Below, piece by piece: positions 46,001-51,285 of a stretch of DNA of 64,000 bases; position 1 is the stretch's first letter; every line of letters begins with the position of its first letter. The DNA is from Xiphophorus maculatus (Eukaryota > Chordata > Actinopteri > Cyprinodontiformes > Poeciliidae). A model generated the notes under the pieces. The model did not search any database. It had not been told where the DNA came from and was given only the letters and a program-made list of their open reading frames with translations. A program made the position numbers and the translations under genes. The DNA lies in contig NC_036454.1 of NCBI RefSeq assembly GCF_002775205.1, forward strand, positions 620,001 to 684,000, given 5' to 3'.

Positions 46001-48015
46001 TAATTTACATCAAAATTATAAAACTAAAATGACCATGAAGGACTAAACTAAAATGAACTAAAACATAATGATAAATAAGATGAAAGCAAAACCAAAAACA
46101 AAACCCCTCCAAGTTCTAACATCTTTTTTACAGCATCTAAAAATGACTCAAAATTCCGCAGCTAGACTCTTAACTGGACCCTGGAAATGAGAGCACATAA
46201 CACCAGTATTGGCTTCTCTTCATTGGCTGCCAGTTTATCGGATTGATTGATCTAAAGCGTTAATTGGTTTTTAACGCTTTAGATGGCTTAGCCCCAGCTT
46301 ATCTTTAAGACCTTCTTCATAACCATTTCATTTCTAGAACCCATTGATCAAATGATAAATTTCTCTTACATATTCCCAGAACCAGACTGAAAAGAAGAGG
46401 AGACCAGGCACTGCTCCTAGTCTGTGGAACAACTTGCCTTTTAACATTAGATCTGCCCACAGTCTGGAACACTTTAAATCACTCCTTAAAACTTATTTTT
46501 ATTCTTTAGCTTTTCCATAAGACCTGACATTGTAATTTACTTGCCTTGTCTGTTTTAATTTGTGTTTTATTCTTATGTGTTTTGTCTGCGTTTTATGAAT
46601 ACTGTACAGCACTTTGGTGTAGTTAATATCTGTTTTTAAAATGCTTTTTAAATAAAATTGAGATTGACATTGACGAACTGTGGTGGCAGCATCATGCTGT
46701 GGGGATGCTTCCTGGCAGCAAGCCCTGGAAGGCTTGTGAAGATAGAAGGTAAGATGAATGCAGCAAAACATAGGCAAATTCTGGAGGTTAACTTGTTTCC
46801 AACTCCAAGAAAACTATGGCTTTGAAGCATGTTTGTTTTCAAGACAACGACCTGGAACATCCAGCTAAAGCTTCACAGAAATGATTTGAAGACAGCAAAC
46901 CAGACGTTCTGAAGTGGCCCAGTCATAGTCCAGAACTTAGTCTGATAGAGTATTGTGATTAGACTTCAAAAGGAGCCAATTCCCATGCAACATGGAACAG
47001 TTTTGCTAAAAAAAATAATGGAGGAAAATTGCAGAGTCCAGATGTGCAGTCTAGTTGAGACCGATCCAGTCAGACTCCCTGCTGCGATTGCAGCCAAAGG
47101 TACGTTGACGAACTGTCACTGTCAATGTACATTGACAATACATAGTATTGTCAATGTACATTGACTTCAATACAGTATAGAAGTCAGTATTGAAAACCCC
47201 ATTCAATACTGACTTGAAGGGGGTTTTGGAATCACCTATTTTATGTTAAATATTTTCATTTAATTGTCAGTATTTTGTAGAAATCAATTTTCACATTGAC
47301 TCTAAACAGTTTTTTAAAATTACTTTTCTTTGAAAAAAAACCTAATCTTAATGATCATGATTGACTTGTAAAAGCAACAAGAGGAGAATACTATTCATAG
47401 ATACCGTAAAGTATCCTTATTCTTCCTAGCTTTTACAGTTCTTAAATATAACATGAGAACAAGGGCTGCATTATTAGGGAGTCATGCAATGATGATGGTA
47501 CTGTTAATATTGCAAAGTTAATAAATTCAGATTTTCTTCTCTCAGTCATCTGCCATATACTGTACATCTAACTCTCTCCTTGACCCTTAGCATTTTGGAC
47601 ATTTTCACCTGTGACATGTGTGACCACCTGCTGCAGGGCCACTCGCTCCAACAGCTTGATTTTTTTTTGTTGGCATGCATTGTATGAATTTTAGACACTT
47701 GAAAAGTAACAGCCAAAAAATTTTGTTTTCAAAATAGAAATTTATTGATATTAATATAATATTAATGGCATGACACTGTGGTGACAACTTATTTGAGATA
47801 TATTACCCAGCCCTTGTGAGCACATTTGAAAGGATTGTTGGTTGTGTTACCTCTTCTGTTTTGGGGCAGTCCAGATTCCAGCCACAGATCTGATCGTTGC
47901 CGGTGAACATGTTCATGGACAACATGCAGATGGTGAGGGTGATTGTGCCAACAATCACCTCCCATGGGTGTGAGGCCACCAGGAGGCCATGGGCGCGAAA
48001 CAGAGGACTTAGCAT
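6801..48015 (-). CDS. hmgcr: HMG-CoA reductase (complete gene, 19 coding exons)
   Basis: The product reduces HMG-CoA to mevalonate with NADPH, the committed step of sterol and isoprenoid synthesis, in the ER membrane. Nineteen exons with consensus splice sites join into 2655 bases, 884 codons plus stop; human HMGCR has 888. Coding exons in order: 47851-48015, 37020-37131, 36831-36918, 36674-36758, 36488-36593, 34339-34445, 34130-34246, 33884-34044, 32622-32851, 32379-32545, 31711-31905, 31481-31639, 25222-25379, 24994-25099, 24710-24880, 21951-22091, 21707-21865, 9374-9528, 6801-6873. Residues about 56-220 form the sterol-sensing membrane region, with the Insig-binding YIYF motif at 75-78 and ubiquitination lysines K89 and K248 at their human positions. 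N281-T-T is the lumenal glycosylation site. The catalytic domain carries E549, K681, D757 and H856 (human E559, K691, D767, H866). S862 matches the AMPK site S872. Teleosts can have two paralogues; I cannot say which this is. Confidence 0.97.
7691..9341 (-). mobile_element. Tc1-like DNA transposon, both ends present
   Basis: Terminal inverted repeats begin CAGTTAGGGCCAGAAATATT at 7691 and, inverted, at 9341. Each is flanked by TA (7689-7690 and 9342-9343), the target duplication of Tc1/mariner elements. The repeats match for about 28 bases with at most one difference. The 1651-base element lies in the last hmgcr intron, in the same orientation as the gene, and contains one transposase frame. 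Confidence 0.95.
7945..8982 (-). pseudogene. Tc1-like transposase, two nonsense codons
   Basis: The frame runs 346 codons including stop, the usual Tc1 length. The N-terminal helix-turn-helix covers [19 protein letters not shown], followed by the GRPRKT basic motif. The DD34E triad is visible: WTDET, then DNDPKH, then [11 protein letters not shown]. Two in-frame stops interrupt it: a TGA directly after FNGTG, near 8370, and a TAG after KATQ, near 8200. No frameshift is seen, so the copy is recently inactivated or still a substrate in trans. Confidence 0.92.
9374..9528 (-). CDS. hmgcr: hmgcr coding exon 18 (residues 810-861)
   Basis: Encodes [27 protein letters not shown] and [15 protein letters not shown]856 is the catalytic histidine (human H866). 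A solo LTR ends 23 bases upstream of this exon. Confidence 0.96.
9552..10031 (+). mobile_element. Solo LTR of an endogenous retrovirus-like element
   Basis: The 480-base unit begins TGTTATAAAAATTATC and ends CTAACA. It is flanked by a perfect 5-base duplication, ACGTT, at 9547-9551 and 10032-10036. An AATAAA lies near 9877. A second copy of the same length lies at 10809-11288 and a shorter relative at 27567-28013. No internal retroviral genes remain. The orientation is opposite to hmgcr. Confidence 0.88.
10032..10242. other. Intronic sequence, nothing recognised
   Basis: No repeat or gene is recognised between the solo LTR and the start of the next element. Confidence 0.3.
10243..12020 (-). 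repeat. Unclassified interspersed element, copy 2 (inverted, interrupted)
   Basis: Reverse-complement partner of 3257-4365. Compared with that copy it has a solo LTR inserted at 10809-11288 and an extra stretch at about 10375-10620 that copy 1 lacks. Similarity also continues to about 11990, where copy 1 is cut by the AT-rich repeat. It lies in the hmgcr intron between coding exons 17 and 18. Confidence 0.75.
10809..11288 (+). mobile_element. Solo LTR inserted in copy 2 of the unclassified element
   Basis: This 480-base unit starts TGTTAGAATAATGATC and ends GACCCAACA. The flanks are CATGG (10804-10808) and CACGG (11289-11293). The uninterrupted sequence at 3999-4020, reverse complemented, reads AAGACACGGTACC, so the duplication is CACGG with one later change. 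It is close in sequence to 9552-10031 along its whole length and has AATAAA near 11130. Confidence 0.9.
12021..12989. other. Intronic sequence with simple repeat
   Basis: CAGTGGCAAAGCTAGACTTT at about 12606 looks like a hAT-type end, without a visible partner. A TATA/TACA-rich simple repeat occupies about 12695-12780. No gene is recognised. Confidence 0.35.
12990..14662 (+). repeat. L1-like LINE, segment A (endonuclease and start of RT)
   Basis: Broken frames show an apurinic-type endonuclease ([22 protein letters not shown], later [10 protein letters not shown]). The start of the reverse transcriptase follows ([48 protein letters not shown]). There are several stops and frameshifts. The sequence stops abruptly at 14662 and resumes at 18511, so this is one element split by a later insertion. 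The 5' end is truncated. Confidence 0.85.
15863..16113 (+). repeat. tRNA-derived SINE
   Basis: A polymerase III A box (TGGCGCAGGGGG, 15875-15886) and B box (GGTTCGACTCC, 15932-15942) are spaced as in a tRNA. The 3' part ends CTGCTGGGATGAATAAAGTA plus CTTCTTCTTC, typical of fish V-type SINE tails. The tRNA-like head does not continue into an acceptor stem, so it is not a tRNA gene. Confidence 0.8.
17720..18346 (-). repeat. Rex3 (RTE-clade) LINE, 5'-truncated
   Basis: The reverse strand encodes the typical Rex3 C-terminus ([54 protein letters not shown]). A frameshift lies near 18210-18220. The 3' end is (TGGA)n-like. A target duplication AAATAGATTA flanks it at 17710-17719 and 18347-18356. 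The uninterrupted target is seen at about 30790-30830. Confidence 0.93.
18511..19710 (+). repeat. L1-like LINE, segment B (RT thumb and downstream)
   Basis: The reading resumes with [20 protein letters not shown], then the polymerase region ([15 protein letters not shown], a decayed YADD box), [17 protein letters not shown] and [19 protein letters not shown]. It ends near [13 protein letters not shown] at about 19706. Frameshifts are present at about 18680 and 19215. Confidence 0.85.
19767..20373 (-). repeat. Possible solo LTR in the L1-like LINE
   Basis: On the reverse strand the unit starts TGTAAAGGGATAGCC and ends GGCTAACA, i.e. TG...CA. It contains TATAAAT and ATTAAA-like signals and interrupts the LINE. 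No target duplication is visible (CCTCC versus CATGT), so the call rests on the ends and context only. Confidence 0.45.
20500..21320 (+). repeat. L1-like LINE, segment C (C-terminal end and 3' UTR)
   Basis: An open stretch at 20507-21079 encodes the ORF2 C-terminus ([52 protein letters not shown]). The 3' UTR has a poly-C run and ends AATAAACATAA at about 21320, followed by (TA)n. Confidence 0.85.
21321..21349. repeat. (TA)n microsatellite
   Basis: About 14 TA units directly follow the 3' end of the L1-like LINE, probably its original tail or target. Confidence 0.9.
21707..21865 (-). CDS. hmgcr: hmgcr coding exon 17 (residues 757-809)
   Basis: Begins with catalytic D757 (human D767) and encodes [32 protein letters not shown] and [15 protein letters not shown] is a family signature. 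Confidence 0.96.
21951..22091 (-). CDS. hmgcr: hmgcr coding exon 16 (residues 710-756)
   Basis: Encodes [20 protein letters not shown] and ends IYIACGQ, part of the substrate and cofactor pocket. The exon is 47 codons, the same length as the matching human segment. Confidence 0.96.
22326..23876 (-). repeat. L2/CR1-group LINE fragment
   Basis: Reverse-strand pieces in LINE order are: an endonuclease start ([27 protein letters not shown]), [40 protein letters not shown], and RT start ([13 protein letters not shown]). Frames are broken many times and the 3' half is missing. It fills most of the hmgcr intron between coding exons 15 and 16. Confidence 0.8.
23877..24709. other. Intronic sequence, nothing recognised
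   Basis: Apart from poly-A runs I see no gene or known element in this part of the hmgcr intron. Confidence 0.3.
24710..24880 (-). CDS. hmgcr: hmgcr coding exon 15 (residues 653-709)
   Basis: Encodes [20 protein letters not shown] with catalytic K681 (human K691). The exon is 57 codons, phase 0. Confidence 0.96.
24994..25099 (-). CDS. hmgcr: hmgcr coding exon 14 (residues 617-652)
   Basis: Encodes [20 protein letters not shown] and then [11 protein letters not shown], the signature of class I HMG-CoA reductases that contributes to NADPH binding. Confidence 0.95.
25222..25379 (-). CDS. hmgcr: hmgcr coding exon 13 (residues 565-617)
   Basis: Encodes the GGAS start of a loop, then [14 protein letters not shown] and EAFDNSSR. 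The 6.1 kb intron before it holds the piggyBac, Copia and hAT pieces. Confidence 0.94.
25440..27260. other. Intronic, unclassified repeat and AT-rich sequence
   Basis: About 25440-25745 looks like an interspersed repeat of the A-rich 'AACACAGACACAGG' style, but I cannot name it. At 26845-26860 and 26866-26881 two 16-base units of the form TTGCGTTnCCTCGCAA, each an inverted repeat, lie 21 bases apart. No gene is recognised. Confidence 0.35.
27270..28200 (+). pseudogene. piggyBac transposase remnant (N-terminal part)
   Basis: An acidic N-terminus ([15 protein letters not shown]) is followed, after removal of the solo LTR at 27567-28013, by [20 protein letters not shown] and [15 protein letters not shown]. 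The latter matches the start of the piggyBac transposase domain. The catalytic aspartates are missing because the copy ends at the Copia element near 28200. Confidence 0.7.
27567..28013 (+). mobile_element. Solo LTR in the piggyBac remnant
   Basis: The 447-base unit begins TGTTAGAATAATTATG and ends ACCTATCA. It is flanked by a perfect CATGC duplication at 27562-27566 and 28014-28018. It has AATAAA near 27855 and resembles the LTRs at 9552 and 10809 in its ends and layout, with more divergence. Confidence 0.85.
28210..30660 (-). mobile_element. Ty1/Copia-type retrotransposon with internal deletion
   Basis: Reverse-strand order: Gag ([20 protein letters not shown], about 30360-30655), CCHC zinc knuckle C-x2-C-x4-H-x4-C at about 30137-30178, protease with VDSGASAHI (29958-29932), pre-integrase and zinc-binding region ([20 protein letters not shown]), integrase core with SDNGIEF (about 29185), then RNase H ([22 protein letters not shown]). 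Integrase C-terminus and the reverse transcriptase are missing between about 29024 and 29006. An LTR-like end with TATAAAA lies at about 28210-28470. The 5' end is cut at 30660. Several stops and frameshifts make it inactive. Confidence 0.85.
30661..31125 (+). repeat. hAT-like element, 3' end fragment
   Basis: From TTTGATATCAGACAGAATGG to GTAGTTGCGCCCCTG this matches 17568-18510 without the Rex3 insertion. The terminal CAGGGGCGCAACTACAT (inverted) is hAT-like. The 5' part is absent; it abuts the Copia Gag region. Confidence 0.7.
31034..31080. repeat. (GT)n followed by a run of 28 G
   Basis: A (GT)n tract runs directly into an uninterrupted G28 at 31053-31080, about 400 bases from hmgcr coding exon 12. 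The exact length may be uncertain because such runs are hard to sequence. Confidence 0.85.
31129..31455 (+). repeat. Ty3/Gypsy retrotransposon scrap (RNase H end)
   Basis: The + frame reads [20 protein letters not shown], then [19 protein letters not shown], the typical end of the Ty3/Gypsy RNase H domain (N/D-x-DADxLSR). Only about 110 codons remain. It stops within some 30-80 bases of the splice donor of hmgcr coding exon 12. Confidence 0.75.
31481..31639 (-). CDS. hmgcr: hmgcr coding exon 12 (residues 512-564)
   Basis: Encodes [17 protein letters not shown] and [13 protein letters not shown] with catalytic E549 (human E559). A Ty3/Gypsy scrap lies just beyond its donor on the genomic left. 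Confidence 0.96.
31711..31905 (-). CDS. hmgcr: hmgcr coding exon 11 (residues 447-511)
   Basis: Starts the catalytic portion: [20 protein letters not shown], then [12 protein letters not shown] and [10 protein letters not shown]. The exon is 65 codons, phase 0 at both ends. Confidence 0.95.
32379..32545 (-). CDS. hmgcr: hmgcr coding exon 10 (residues 391-446)
   Basis: Encodes the variable linker [13 protein letters not shown] through [12 protein letters not shown]. The split codon G|AT restores D391. Assignment rests on frame, splice sites and loose similarity to mammalian linkers. Confidence 0.85.
32622..32851 (-). CDS. hmgcr: hmgcr coding exon 9 (residues 314-391)
   Basis: Encodes the last membrane segment ([20 protein letters not shown]) and the first half of the linker ([18 protein letters not shown]). 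It ends ...CREER plus one base; the donor is GTGTGT. The next intron is only 76 bases. Confidence 0.9.
32853..33883 (-). other. hmgcr intron with a possible interspersed repeat
   Basis: The part from about 33060 to 33870 (AAGGTTCACTATTATGACTC, GCCAGAGAGCTGCTGCTGGC) has the look of a fish interspersed repeat, but I cannot classify it. No gene is seen. Confidence 0.3.
33884..34044 (-). CDS. hmgcr: hmgcr coding exon 8 (residues 261-314)
   Basis: Encodes [13 protein letters not shown], then a divergent lumenal loop with the sequon N281-T-T, ending PLWHFYLSR. The lumenal loop is the least conserved part of the membrane domain. Confidence 0.93.
34130..34246 (-). CDS. hmgcr: hmgcr coding exon 7 (residues 222-260)
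   Basis: Encodes the cytosolic loop with [10 protein letters not shown] and [12 protein letters not shown]248 is the second regulatory ubiquitination lysine known in the mammalian enzyme. The exon is exactly 39 codons. Confidence 0.95.
34339..34445 (-). CDS. hmgcr: hmgcr coding exon 6 (residues 186-221)
   Basis: Encodes [20 protein letters not shown] and the following membrane segment to VSLVLE, near the C-terminal end of the sterol-sensing domain. Confidence 0.95.
34446..36487 (-). other. hmgcr intron, no element identified
   Basis: About 2 kb without a recognisable transposon coding region; a (GAT)n microsatellite lies at about 35383-35402. This is one of the few large introns of the gene not dominated by known elements. 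Confidence 0.4.
36488..36593 (-). CDS. hmgcr: hmgcr coding exon 5 (residues 151-186)
   Basis: Encodes [18 protein letters not shown], then a membrane helix ending IGVGTMSG. The last glycine codon is split across the intron. Confidence 0.95.
36674..36758 (-). CDS. hmgcr: hmgcr coding exon 4 (residues 122-150)
   Basis: Encodes [20 protein letters not shown] through SSNSQ, another membrane segment of the sterol-sensing domain. The donor is GTAAGA and the acceptor TACAG. Confidence 0.95.
36831..36918 (-). CDS. hmgcr: hmgcr coding exon 3 (residues 93-122)
   Basis: Encodes a membrane segment of the sterol-sensing domain, [18 protein letters not shown], then [11 protein letters not shown]. Splice phases 1 and 2 fit both neighbours. 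Confidence 0.95.
37020..37131 (-). CDS. hmgcr: hmgcr coding exon 2 (residues 56-93)
   Basis: Encodes the start of the sterol-sensing domain ([15 protein letters not shown]), then YIYF at 75-78 and K89 in GSKYILG. The preceding intron is 10.7 kb and holds most of the transposons between 37.2 and 47.2 kb. Confidence 0.95.
37300..37561. repeat. Degenerate tandem repeat
   Basis: Variants of CTAAATGTTGGTT...CCATGTTTGATTC recur at about 37325, 37410, 37465 and 37520; looser copies appear at 38135 and 40070. It borders an L2-type tail (ATAGCACATTTTCAGCAACA) at about 37228. Confidence 0.55.
37566..38049. mobile_element. piggyBac-type MITE
   Basis: The element starts CCCTTTCGTGCATGAATTAT and ends with the inverted repeat CATGAAAGGG. 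It is flanked by TTAA on both sides (37562-37565 and 38050-38053), the piggyBac target. At 484 bases it has no coding capacity. Confidence 0.88.
38348..39275 (+). mobile_element. hAT transposon, internally deleted, BED finger retained
   Basis: The ends are TAGTGATG (38348) and its inverse CATCACTA (ending 39275). A perfect 8-base duplication CCAGGGGG flanks the element at 38340-38347 and 39276-39283. The + strand at about 38905-39050 encodes a BED zinc finger: [11 protein letters not shown]-x2-C in ECRLCK, then [11 protein letters not shown]. The rest of the transposase is absent. Confidence 0.92.
39350..39657 (+). repeat. Short retroposon with 18-base target duplication
   Basis: The insert is flanked by AAGAAAGGGCTACTTTTA at 39332-39349 and 39658-39675. 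Its 3' part reads CAGTTGATGGCGGTAATGCG ... GCCATAAAACGCAAC and ends in (GAA)n. That pattern fits a 5'-truncated LINE or SINE tail. Confidence 0.85.
40143..40181. repeat. Fold-back inverted repeat at LINE 5' junction
   Basis: Arms ATGTGCCAGGCTAGGCA (40143-40159) and its near-perfect inverse (40165-40181, one mismatch) are separated by five A residues. It lies exactly at the 5' end of the LINE that follows. Confidence 0.85.
40165..42695 (+). repeat. L2/CR1-group LINE, 5'-truncated
   Basis: Domains in order: end of the endonuclease ([37 protein letters not shown]) and reverse transcriptase ([48 protein letters not shown]). A C-terminal region ([20 protein letters not shown]) follows. At least four frame changes split it. 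The 3' end is GATAATAAAGTCA plus (GTCTAA)n at 42675-42693. It lies in the first hmgcr coding intron, antisense to the gene. Confidence 0.88.
43081..43906. mobile_element. Charlie-type hAT MITE
   Basis: The right end inverted reads CAGGGGTGTCAAAGTCAAAT and the left CACATATGTCAGAGTCAAGG, the classic hAT pattern. CTCCAGTA is duplicated at 43073-43080 and 43907-43914. Both ends continue into GGCCC/GGGCC-rich terminal regions. No coding sequence is present. Confidence 0.9.
44562..44593. repeat. Perfect 15-base palindrome
   Basis: GGATTTGCTCCCAGG is followed by TG and its exact inverse. The + frame around it (44557-44811) is open but resembles nothing I know. Confidence 0.9.
45570..45980. repeat. 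Degenerate minisatellite, about 125-136 base unit
   Basis: The motif TAACYTAACTAGGRTTACTA followed by AAGGAAG recurs at about 45591, 45715 and 45851. The surrounding 45100-46120 is A-rich on this strand and otherwise unclassified. Confidence 0.7.
46131..46680 (+). repeat. L2-type LINE, 3' end
   Basis: Broken frames encode [12 protein letters not shown] and [15 protein letters not shown]. The tail TGTACAGCACTTTGGTGTAG ... AAATAAAATTGA is typical of fish L2 elements. Compare the related copy at 61380-62290. Confidence 0.8.
46676..47060 (+). pseudogene. Tc1-like transposase remnant
   Basis: The + strand encodes [20 protein letters not shown] and [20 protein letters not shown], then in shifted frames [10 protein letters not shown] and [16 protein letters not shown]. 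These are the second-D and third-E regions of Tc1 transposases. The DET region and inverted ends are missing. Confidence 0.75.
47121..47215. repeat. Cluster of three inverted repeats
   Basis: The perfect 16-base palindrome GTCAATGTACATTGAC occurs at 47121-47136 and 47150-47165. A third pair of 14-base arms (AAGTCAGTATTGAA) lies at 47181-47194 and 47202-47215. Confidence 0.9.
47851..48015 (-). CDS. hmgcr: hmgcr coding exon 1 (residues 1-55)
   Basis: It starts at ATG 48013-48015 with [11 protein letters not shown] and includes the first transmembrane segment and [11 protein letters not shown]. The acceptor (TTAG) sits just upstream, so the exon begins at 48027 with 12 untranslated bases. The donor GTAACA follows directly; phase 0. 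Confidence 0.95.
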
Positions 48016-48518
48016 GGTGCAACAAAGCTAAGAAATAAAACAGGAAAATATTGAGATGAAAATTTGCAAATATGTTGTAGGATGAAAAGAGAAAGTGCAC
48101 ATAATTAATTAGAATGACTATTTTGCTCTCATCCAACTTCTCCATATAAATACATTAAAAAAATAATATCCCTGCCGATGCGTCCTTTTCAGCATAGAAA
48201 TCGGTTAAATTTTTTTAAGAAAATGCATTATGATGCCAATTTTATGAAAAGGTTTTGCAACTTTTTTTTGCTATTTTTAAAATATATATAAAAATTACGT
48301 TTATGCAATATGAGTAATTTTAATAAAATACTGCTGTTAAATATGATGATGTAACGGAAGAGATTGACTGTACACTGTAGCCACTAACTTCATGCCTTCA
48401 GCTTATCTCATTAACAGCAGTTAATGCAGTGTTCGCGCGAGCCAGCAGTTTTTGTATTGTGGCAGAATGATGACTGACATTGGAATTAGAAGTAAACGGT
48501 AAGAAATGAGGTTCTTAC

Positions 48519-48600
48519 CTTAGGTCCTGCTGCGGTGGACTGCTCTCACCCGCTGAGCCTGTACAGCAGAGCTTCAGCAGCTTTCGGACTAGGAGTCAAC
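48519..48600 (-). other. hmgcr: hmgcr 5' untranslated exon (5' end inferred)
   Basis: On the - strand the sequence ...GACCTAAG precedes a strong donor GTAAGAAC at 48518-48511, and the next acceptor (TTAG at 48028-48030) leads into the start-codon exon. The transcription start is not visible; 48600 is a guess. Confidence 0.5.
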
Positions 48601-48720
48601 AACGATGGAACGATGATACGCTACTACATCATCCGACACTTTAGCCAATCATATTGGTCACCTGTTTCAGGAACGCGTTAACCACGCCTTGGTTTCCTAG
48701 GAAACAGCGGTAACAGGGCA
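48601..48720 (-). promoter_or_regulatory. hmgcr: Probable hmgcr promoter
   Basis: A double CCAAT box, CCAATCATATTGG, lies at 48645-48657. On the gene strand TGATGTAG (48624-48631) differs by one base from the CRE TGACGTAG reported for mammalian HMGCR promoters. TGCGGTG at 48531-48537 matches the core of the sterol response element GTGCGGTG but falls in the predicted first exon and in reverse orientation. Function is inferred. Confidence 0.45.
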
Positions 48721-49066
48721 TGGCCATATGAAAGACGACTGATCTCGCCACTGCTTTGACATACGGAACAAGACTTTAAAGAACGGAGCAGGGTACTTTT
48801 AACGGAAAATTGCTATAGTGGTCCGTATATACTACGATGTTCTGTTTGGAACAATTCTATAAGTTTTGAGAGCTAAAGAAACTGTTTAAAAAACAATAAC
48901 TTGAAGTTATGTGGATGAGTTCTGCTACTTAAAACAGAGAAGAGAAGAAAATTTACTTTAAGGGGAAAGGACCTCGTTGCAGCAAACAGTAGGAGGCGGG
49001 GACAGACCACATGACAGACCAATATCATATTTGGAAATGGGACCATTGCACTCCGGATAGTGGCGC

Positions 49067-49480
49067 AAAAAGTGGGTATGCAACGCATAGGGGCGCTGCA
49101 CTAGAGGGGGCGCCAAAACGATGTGGGGGAAATTTTTTTCTAGTTGAAATTTTATGTATTTAACAGCTGTTTGTGCATGTATGAAATGATCAATAACAGA
49201 GGAACAGCACAGATGAGGCGCTCCTTCATCTCCCCTCTTGTCGCGTTCCCCTCACACACAGGTCGCATGGGCAAGAAAGAGCTCAGGCGTGTTTTTTTTC
49301 TTTTAAATTTGAATCTTCATACATAGTGCACTTGACACGATACTGTATACGGGTAAGATGGCGTGGCAGAAGAAAAAAAAGCTCTCCGGGGCACAAAACA
49401 GAAAGCAAGAGGGAGAGGAATAAAGATGTTGGAGGGACAAAGAAAAGCTTTCCAAAATGACTGAAAGACAGAAGGTAAAT
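49067..49480 (+). repeat. hAT-like element, 5' end fragment
   Basis: It starts AGTGGCGCAAAAAGTGGGTA, like 14663, and encodes a broken KKLSGAQNRKQEGEE-type N-terminus like that of ZMYM1-type hAT transposases. The remainder is missing. Confidence 0.65.
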
Positions 49481-49869
49481 ATTGTCAGTGTTTAGGGTTG
49501 CCACCCCTCCCATAAAAAAATAAATAAATTATGTATATTTTTTTTAAAGTGATGTAAGTAATTCAATATGACTGAATATAAATAATAAATAATAAGCAAG
49601 CACATCCAAATATGTTAATCTATAAATGAGTGCAGAGAAAATTAGATTTAAGTTACTCAGTCTTGGACATTGTAAAGTCTAATGGCTGCAGGCAGAAATG
49701 ATTTTCTGTGTTGCTCCACATCTCTGGATTTTCCTGACTTTGGGAGGTCTGGCGCTTTATCTGCCTTCATGTAGCTCATCCAGCTCTGCATTCAACTCTC
49801 CTTCTGTTAGGTCTGCCTCTAACTGTTCACTAAATTCCTGGGAAATGGTTGGAACGATTACTTTCTTCT

Positions 49870-50560
49870 AAGAATGTTTTCTGAGGGCTCCACATTTAAT
49901 TTGAGACTTATACAGGTTTGTATAATACACTTCGAGCTCTTTATTTATTTCCCTAGGGTCTGCTATGGTTTCACCATTATCATTAACAATGCAAGTTATT
50001 CTTTCTCTTGGTTCCAACTGTTTAATCTGCCAGGTCAGATTTTTACCCGACTTCCCTCCCTGTTTGTAAAATGCTCGGTTGAGTTTGACCATATTCAAAC
50101 TGAGTATGGCTGCTCTGTCTGCCATTAATTTATTAGATTCAGCTTTTAAAAGTAGCAGCTCCTTTTCTACTCCAGGGACTTTATTATTAAAGAACTGTTT
50201 TTGTAAAGTTTGTACTTTAGATTCTAATTTTAGATTCCAAGTCTTTTCAGTCTTCTTTCTTTAGATTTAGTCAAGGTAGAACTAATGATGTGTCCTCTTA
50301 AAAAGGTTTTAAAGGCTTCCCACCTCATCGTTTCAGATGTTTGCGTTTTGTTCTCATTAAAGTAGTTGTCTGTTTCTTTCCCCACATATTTCATGAATTC
50401 TTTATCCAGTAGAGATGTTTGGCTTAAAGTCCATCTAGGTATTTATCTGATCAGGCTTTGATCTGTGTATAGAAGACAGCATGGTCCATGGTCAGATATT
50501 AATATACTTCCATAATAGCAATCCTTATTTCAATCCTTTTTAAAAGCTTGAGGAAAACCC
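49870..50560 (-). repeat. L1-like LINE fragment (between endonuclease and RT)
   Basis: The - strand encodes KLNRAFYKQGGKSGKNLTWQ and ITCIVNDNGETIADPREINK, the spacer of L1-type ORF2. Upstream pieces include MRWEAFKTFLRGHIIS. Several stops are present. Confidence 0.75.
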
Positions 50561-50617
50561 AAAGGAATCTGAGATTATCTTACTGTGGACTCTGAGATTG
50601 AGCAAGCAACTAAACTA

Positions 50618-50692
50618 TTGTACACTTCCTATGGCCAATAGGAAGTGTACAACAGATTATTTGTTAAAACCCCTAGTTCTAACAAATAATCT
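50618..50692. repeat. Two adjacent hairpins
   Basis: Arms of 15 bases (TTGTACACTTCCTAT, 50618-50632 and 50638-50652) are followed by arms of 13 bases (AGATTATTTGTTA, 50654-50666 and 50680-50692). They are separated by one base. Confidence 0.9.
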
Positions 50693-51285
50693 GGATTCAG
50701 CAAGGATCTCAAACATTTTTCAACAATAATATTAAAGCATTAGAAATTCTTTTGCAAAATGTAGTAAACTCTAAAAGCTCAACCAAATGATCAGCAATCC
50801 AAACCAAGAGATCAAGACAGTAAAAACAAGATGGCTAGCATTATAACCACCAGTGGGTTTTAGTGGTTAGATGTCCCATGACATGCAGCATTATTAACAG
50901 AACACATCAAAGTTTGTCAGAGAGCTTTACTGGGTGTAAATGACATTAGTACTTTTATCATGTTTTTTTCCTTCCTAAGTGCATTGCAGCAAATCAACAA
51001 AAACAGTGATTGTATTCAAAACACAGTCTCACACTATTTAAACTAACGATTCTCTATCTTTTCATTAACAGAACAAAGGAGTGAAAAGAGAACGTTCATG
51101 GCAGGTTGAATGGGTAATTCAAGTTTGCATGTGGGACTAACAGCATGTGTAGAATAAATGAACATGTTCCACCTTGTCACATAAAAAGTCCTTATCTACA
51201 TCACTCACACAAAAACATTTGGCTCAGATGAGCTGCAAAAGCCCCACAACAGAAGAAAGCATGTCCAAAATCTATTTGTCAGATG

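Noticed and set aside
45100..46120. CRISPR-like repeat array
   Set aside because: The units are degenerate, about 130 bases long and not separated by unique spacers; the genome is a vertebrate.
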